Of a stretch of 6,098 nt of DNA, positions 5,845 to 6,098 are shown piece after piece. Source of the stretch: Leptospirillum sp. (GTDB lineage Bacteria > Nitrospirota > Leptospirillia > Leptospirillales > Leptospirillaceae); NCBI GenBank assembly GCA_027346125.1, contig DAIEST010000250.1, forward strand, positions 1-6,098, given 5' to 3'. The translations under genes were made by a program, and so were the position numbers. The first letter of the stretch is position 1. Each line of letters starts with the position of its first letter. The notes under the pieces are model-generated. The model was not told the origin of the DNA and did no database searches. It saw only the letters and a program-made list of their open reading frames with translations.

Positions 5845-5878
5845 CCAAGCTACCATACGGCTTGGGCATTGGCAATGC
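5845..5878. promoter_or_regulatory. Two adjacent dyads upstream of the galE promoter
   Basis: CCAAGC (5845-5850) and GCTTGG (5860-5865) form a 6-bp inverted repeat around a 9-nt loop. Directly next to it, GCATTG-G-CAATGC (5866-5878) is a perfect 13-nt dyad. The second dyad is centred at 5872, about 62 nt upstream of the transcription start predicted from the -10 box at 5922-5927, a position commonly used by activators. The regulator is unknown. Confidence 0.35.
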
Positions 5879-5896
5879 AATCCATCATTGAATTTG

Positions 5897-5927
5897 TTGG
5901 ATTTGGAGATAAAAACTGCTCTATAAT
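5897..5927 (+). promoter_or_regulatory. Sigma-70-type promoter for galE
   Basis: TATAAT at 5922-5927 is a perfect -10 hexamer in an AT-rich pocket (about 5880-5927) of an otherwise GC-rich region. The best -35 candidate is TTGGAT at 5897-5902 with a long 19-nt spacer. Transcription would start near 5934 and leave a leader of about 95 nt before the galE ATG. The -10 assignment is stronger than the -35. Confidence 0.55.
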
Positions 5928-5985
5928 CCTATGCATTTCGGGAAAGGGTTCCACTCCAGGGATCTTCCGTACAGAAAGAATCACA

Positions 5986-6003
5986 GTGAACGATTCGGTT
6001 CAC
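5986..6003 (+). promoter_or_regulatory. Stem-loop GTGAAC-N6-GTTCAC in the galE leader
   Basis: Perfect 6-bp arms at 5986-5991 and 5998-6003 enclose a 6-nt loop, 11 nt before the ribosome binding site GGAAGG (6015-6020). It could be an RNA hairpin in the leader or an operator dyad downstream of the transcription start. It matches no riboswitch family I know. Confidence 0.4.
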
Positions 6004-6028
6004 ATCCAATACTTGGAAGGCAGGTCGC

Positions 6029-6098
6029 ATGATCCTTGTAACGGGCGGGGCAGGATATATTGGCTCGCACATGGTCCGGGTCCTGGTACAGAACGGGT
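6029..6098 (+). CDS. galE: UDP-glucose 4-epimerase, N-terminal 23 codons only
   Basis: GalE interconverts UDP-glucose and UDP-galactose with bound NAD, supplying galactose for surface polysaccharides and for the Leloir pathway. The visible residues MILVTGGAGYIGSHMVRVL are the Rossmann-fold start, with the NAD-binding G-G-A-G-Y-I-G-S-H motif (G-x-x-G-x-x-G) that closely matches the GalE N-terminus. The start is supported by GGAAGG at 6015-6020, 8 nt upstream. The gene runs off the right edge. Other extended short-chain epimerases share the motif, so substrate specificity is not proved by these residues. It is transcribed divergently from nfo, from the promoter near 5922. Confidence 0.85.
   Translation, partial: MILVTGGAGYIGSHMVRVLVQNG

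Larger units (their letters stand above)
5373..6028. other. 656-nt interval between nfo and galE without a confident gene
   Basis: No recognisable protein or RNA family is visible on either strand. The longer open frames here (plus 5338-5691 and 5541-5810) are Arg/Pro/Ser-rich and lack ribosome binding sites. What can be supported is listed separately: a 20-nt dyad (5469-5488), a 12-nt palindrome (5542-5553), a small minus-strand frame with a strong ribosome binding site (5660-5806), tandem dyads (5845-5878), a plus-strand promoter (5897-5927) and a leader stem-loop (5986-6003). A promoter for the leftward nfo operon must lie here or upstream, but I see no good -35/-10 pair for it. Confidence 0.6.

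Noticed and set aside
5864..5879. Sigma-54-like element with GG and GC dinucleotides 10 nt apart
   Set aside because: The spacing fits, but several consensus bases are missing, the site coincides with a better explained perfect dyad, and a consensus TATAAT lies just downstream.
1..6098. CRISPR array, tRNA/rRNA, insertion sequence, attachment site, toxin-antitoxin or defence system
   Set aside because: I found no regularly spaced direct repeats, transposase motifs, cloverleaf-like sequence or defence-protein motifs; the genes are ordinary core envelope, repair and sugar-nucleotide functions.

Overview
The window looks like part of a chromosome from a Gram-negative (diderm), moderately GC-rich bacterium. 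Two things show the outer membrane: a signal-peptide-bearing beta-barrel protein at the left end and an MlaE/MlaF/MlaD (MCE-type) lipid-transport system in the middle. The codon and protein style reminds me of Nitrospirota such as Leptospirillum, but that is an impression without a search. There is no sign of phage, insertion sequence, CRISPR array, tRNA or rRNA.

Layout. (1) Positions 1-651, plus strand: the 3' part of an outer-membrane beta-barrel gene whose start lies left of the window, followed by a probable rho-independent terminator (667-723). (2) Positions 740-5372, minus strand: a compact five-gene unit read right to left, nfo (deoxyribonuclease IV), mlaE (permease), mlaF (ATPase), mlaD (MCE substrate-binding protein) and a membrane-anchored calcineurin-like metallophosphoesterase. 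nfo/mlaE and mlaE/mlaF each overlap by 4 nt (ATGA junctions). The mlaF/mlaD gap is 37 nt and is almost filled by a stem-loop and the mlaD ribosome binding site. The last gap is 20 nt. (3) Positions 5373-6028: a 656-nt region without a confident gene, holding several dyads, one small minus-strand frame with a near-perfect ribosome binding site, and a plus-strand promoter with a consensus -10 box. (4) Positions 6029-6098, plus strand: the first 23 codons of a galE-type UDP-glucose 4-epimerase.

How the genes fit together. MlaE, MlaF and MlaD should form an inner-membrane ABC complex that moves phospholipids between inner and outer membranes. The MlaB and MlaC partners and an MlaA gene are not in this window. 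The phosphoesterase that closes the operon has its catalytic residues and four predicted membrane segments. A lipid or envelope-precursor substrate is a reasonable guess from its position. The abasic-site endonuclease gene nfo at the head of the operon is an odd functional partner, joined by translational overlap rather than by obvious pathway logic.

Points most worth a second look: an exact 34-residue, four-copy repeat in the MlaD C-terminal region; the stem-loop between mlaF and mlaD; the phosphoesterase in a lipid-transport operon; and the dyad-rich nfo-galE interval with a small, possibly frameshifted, frame.
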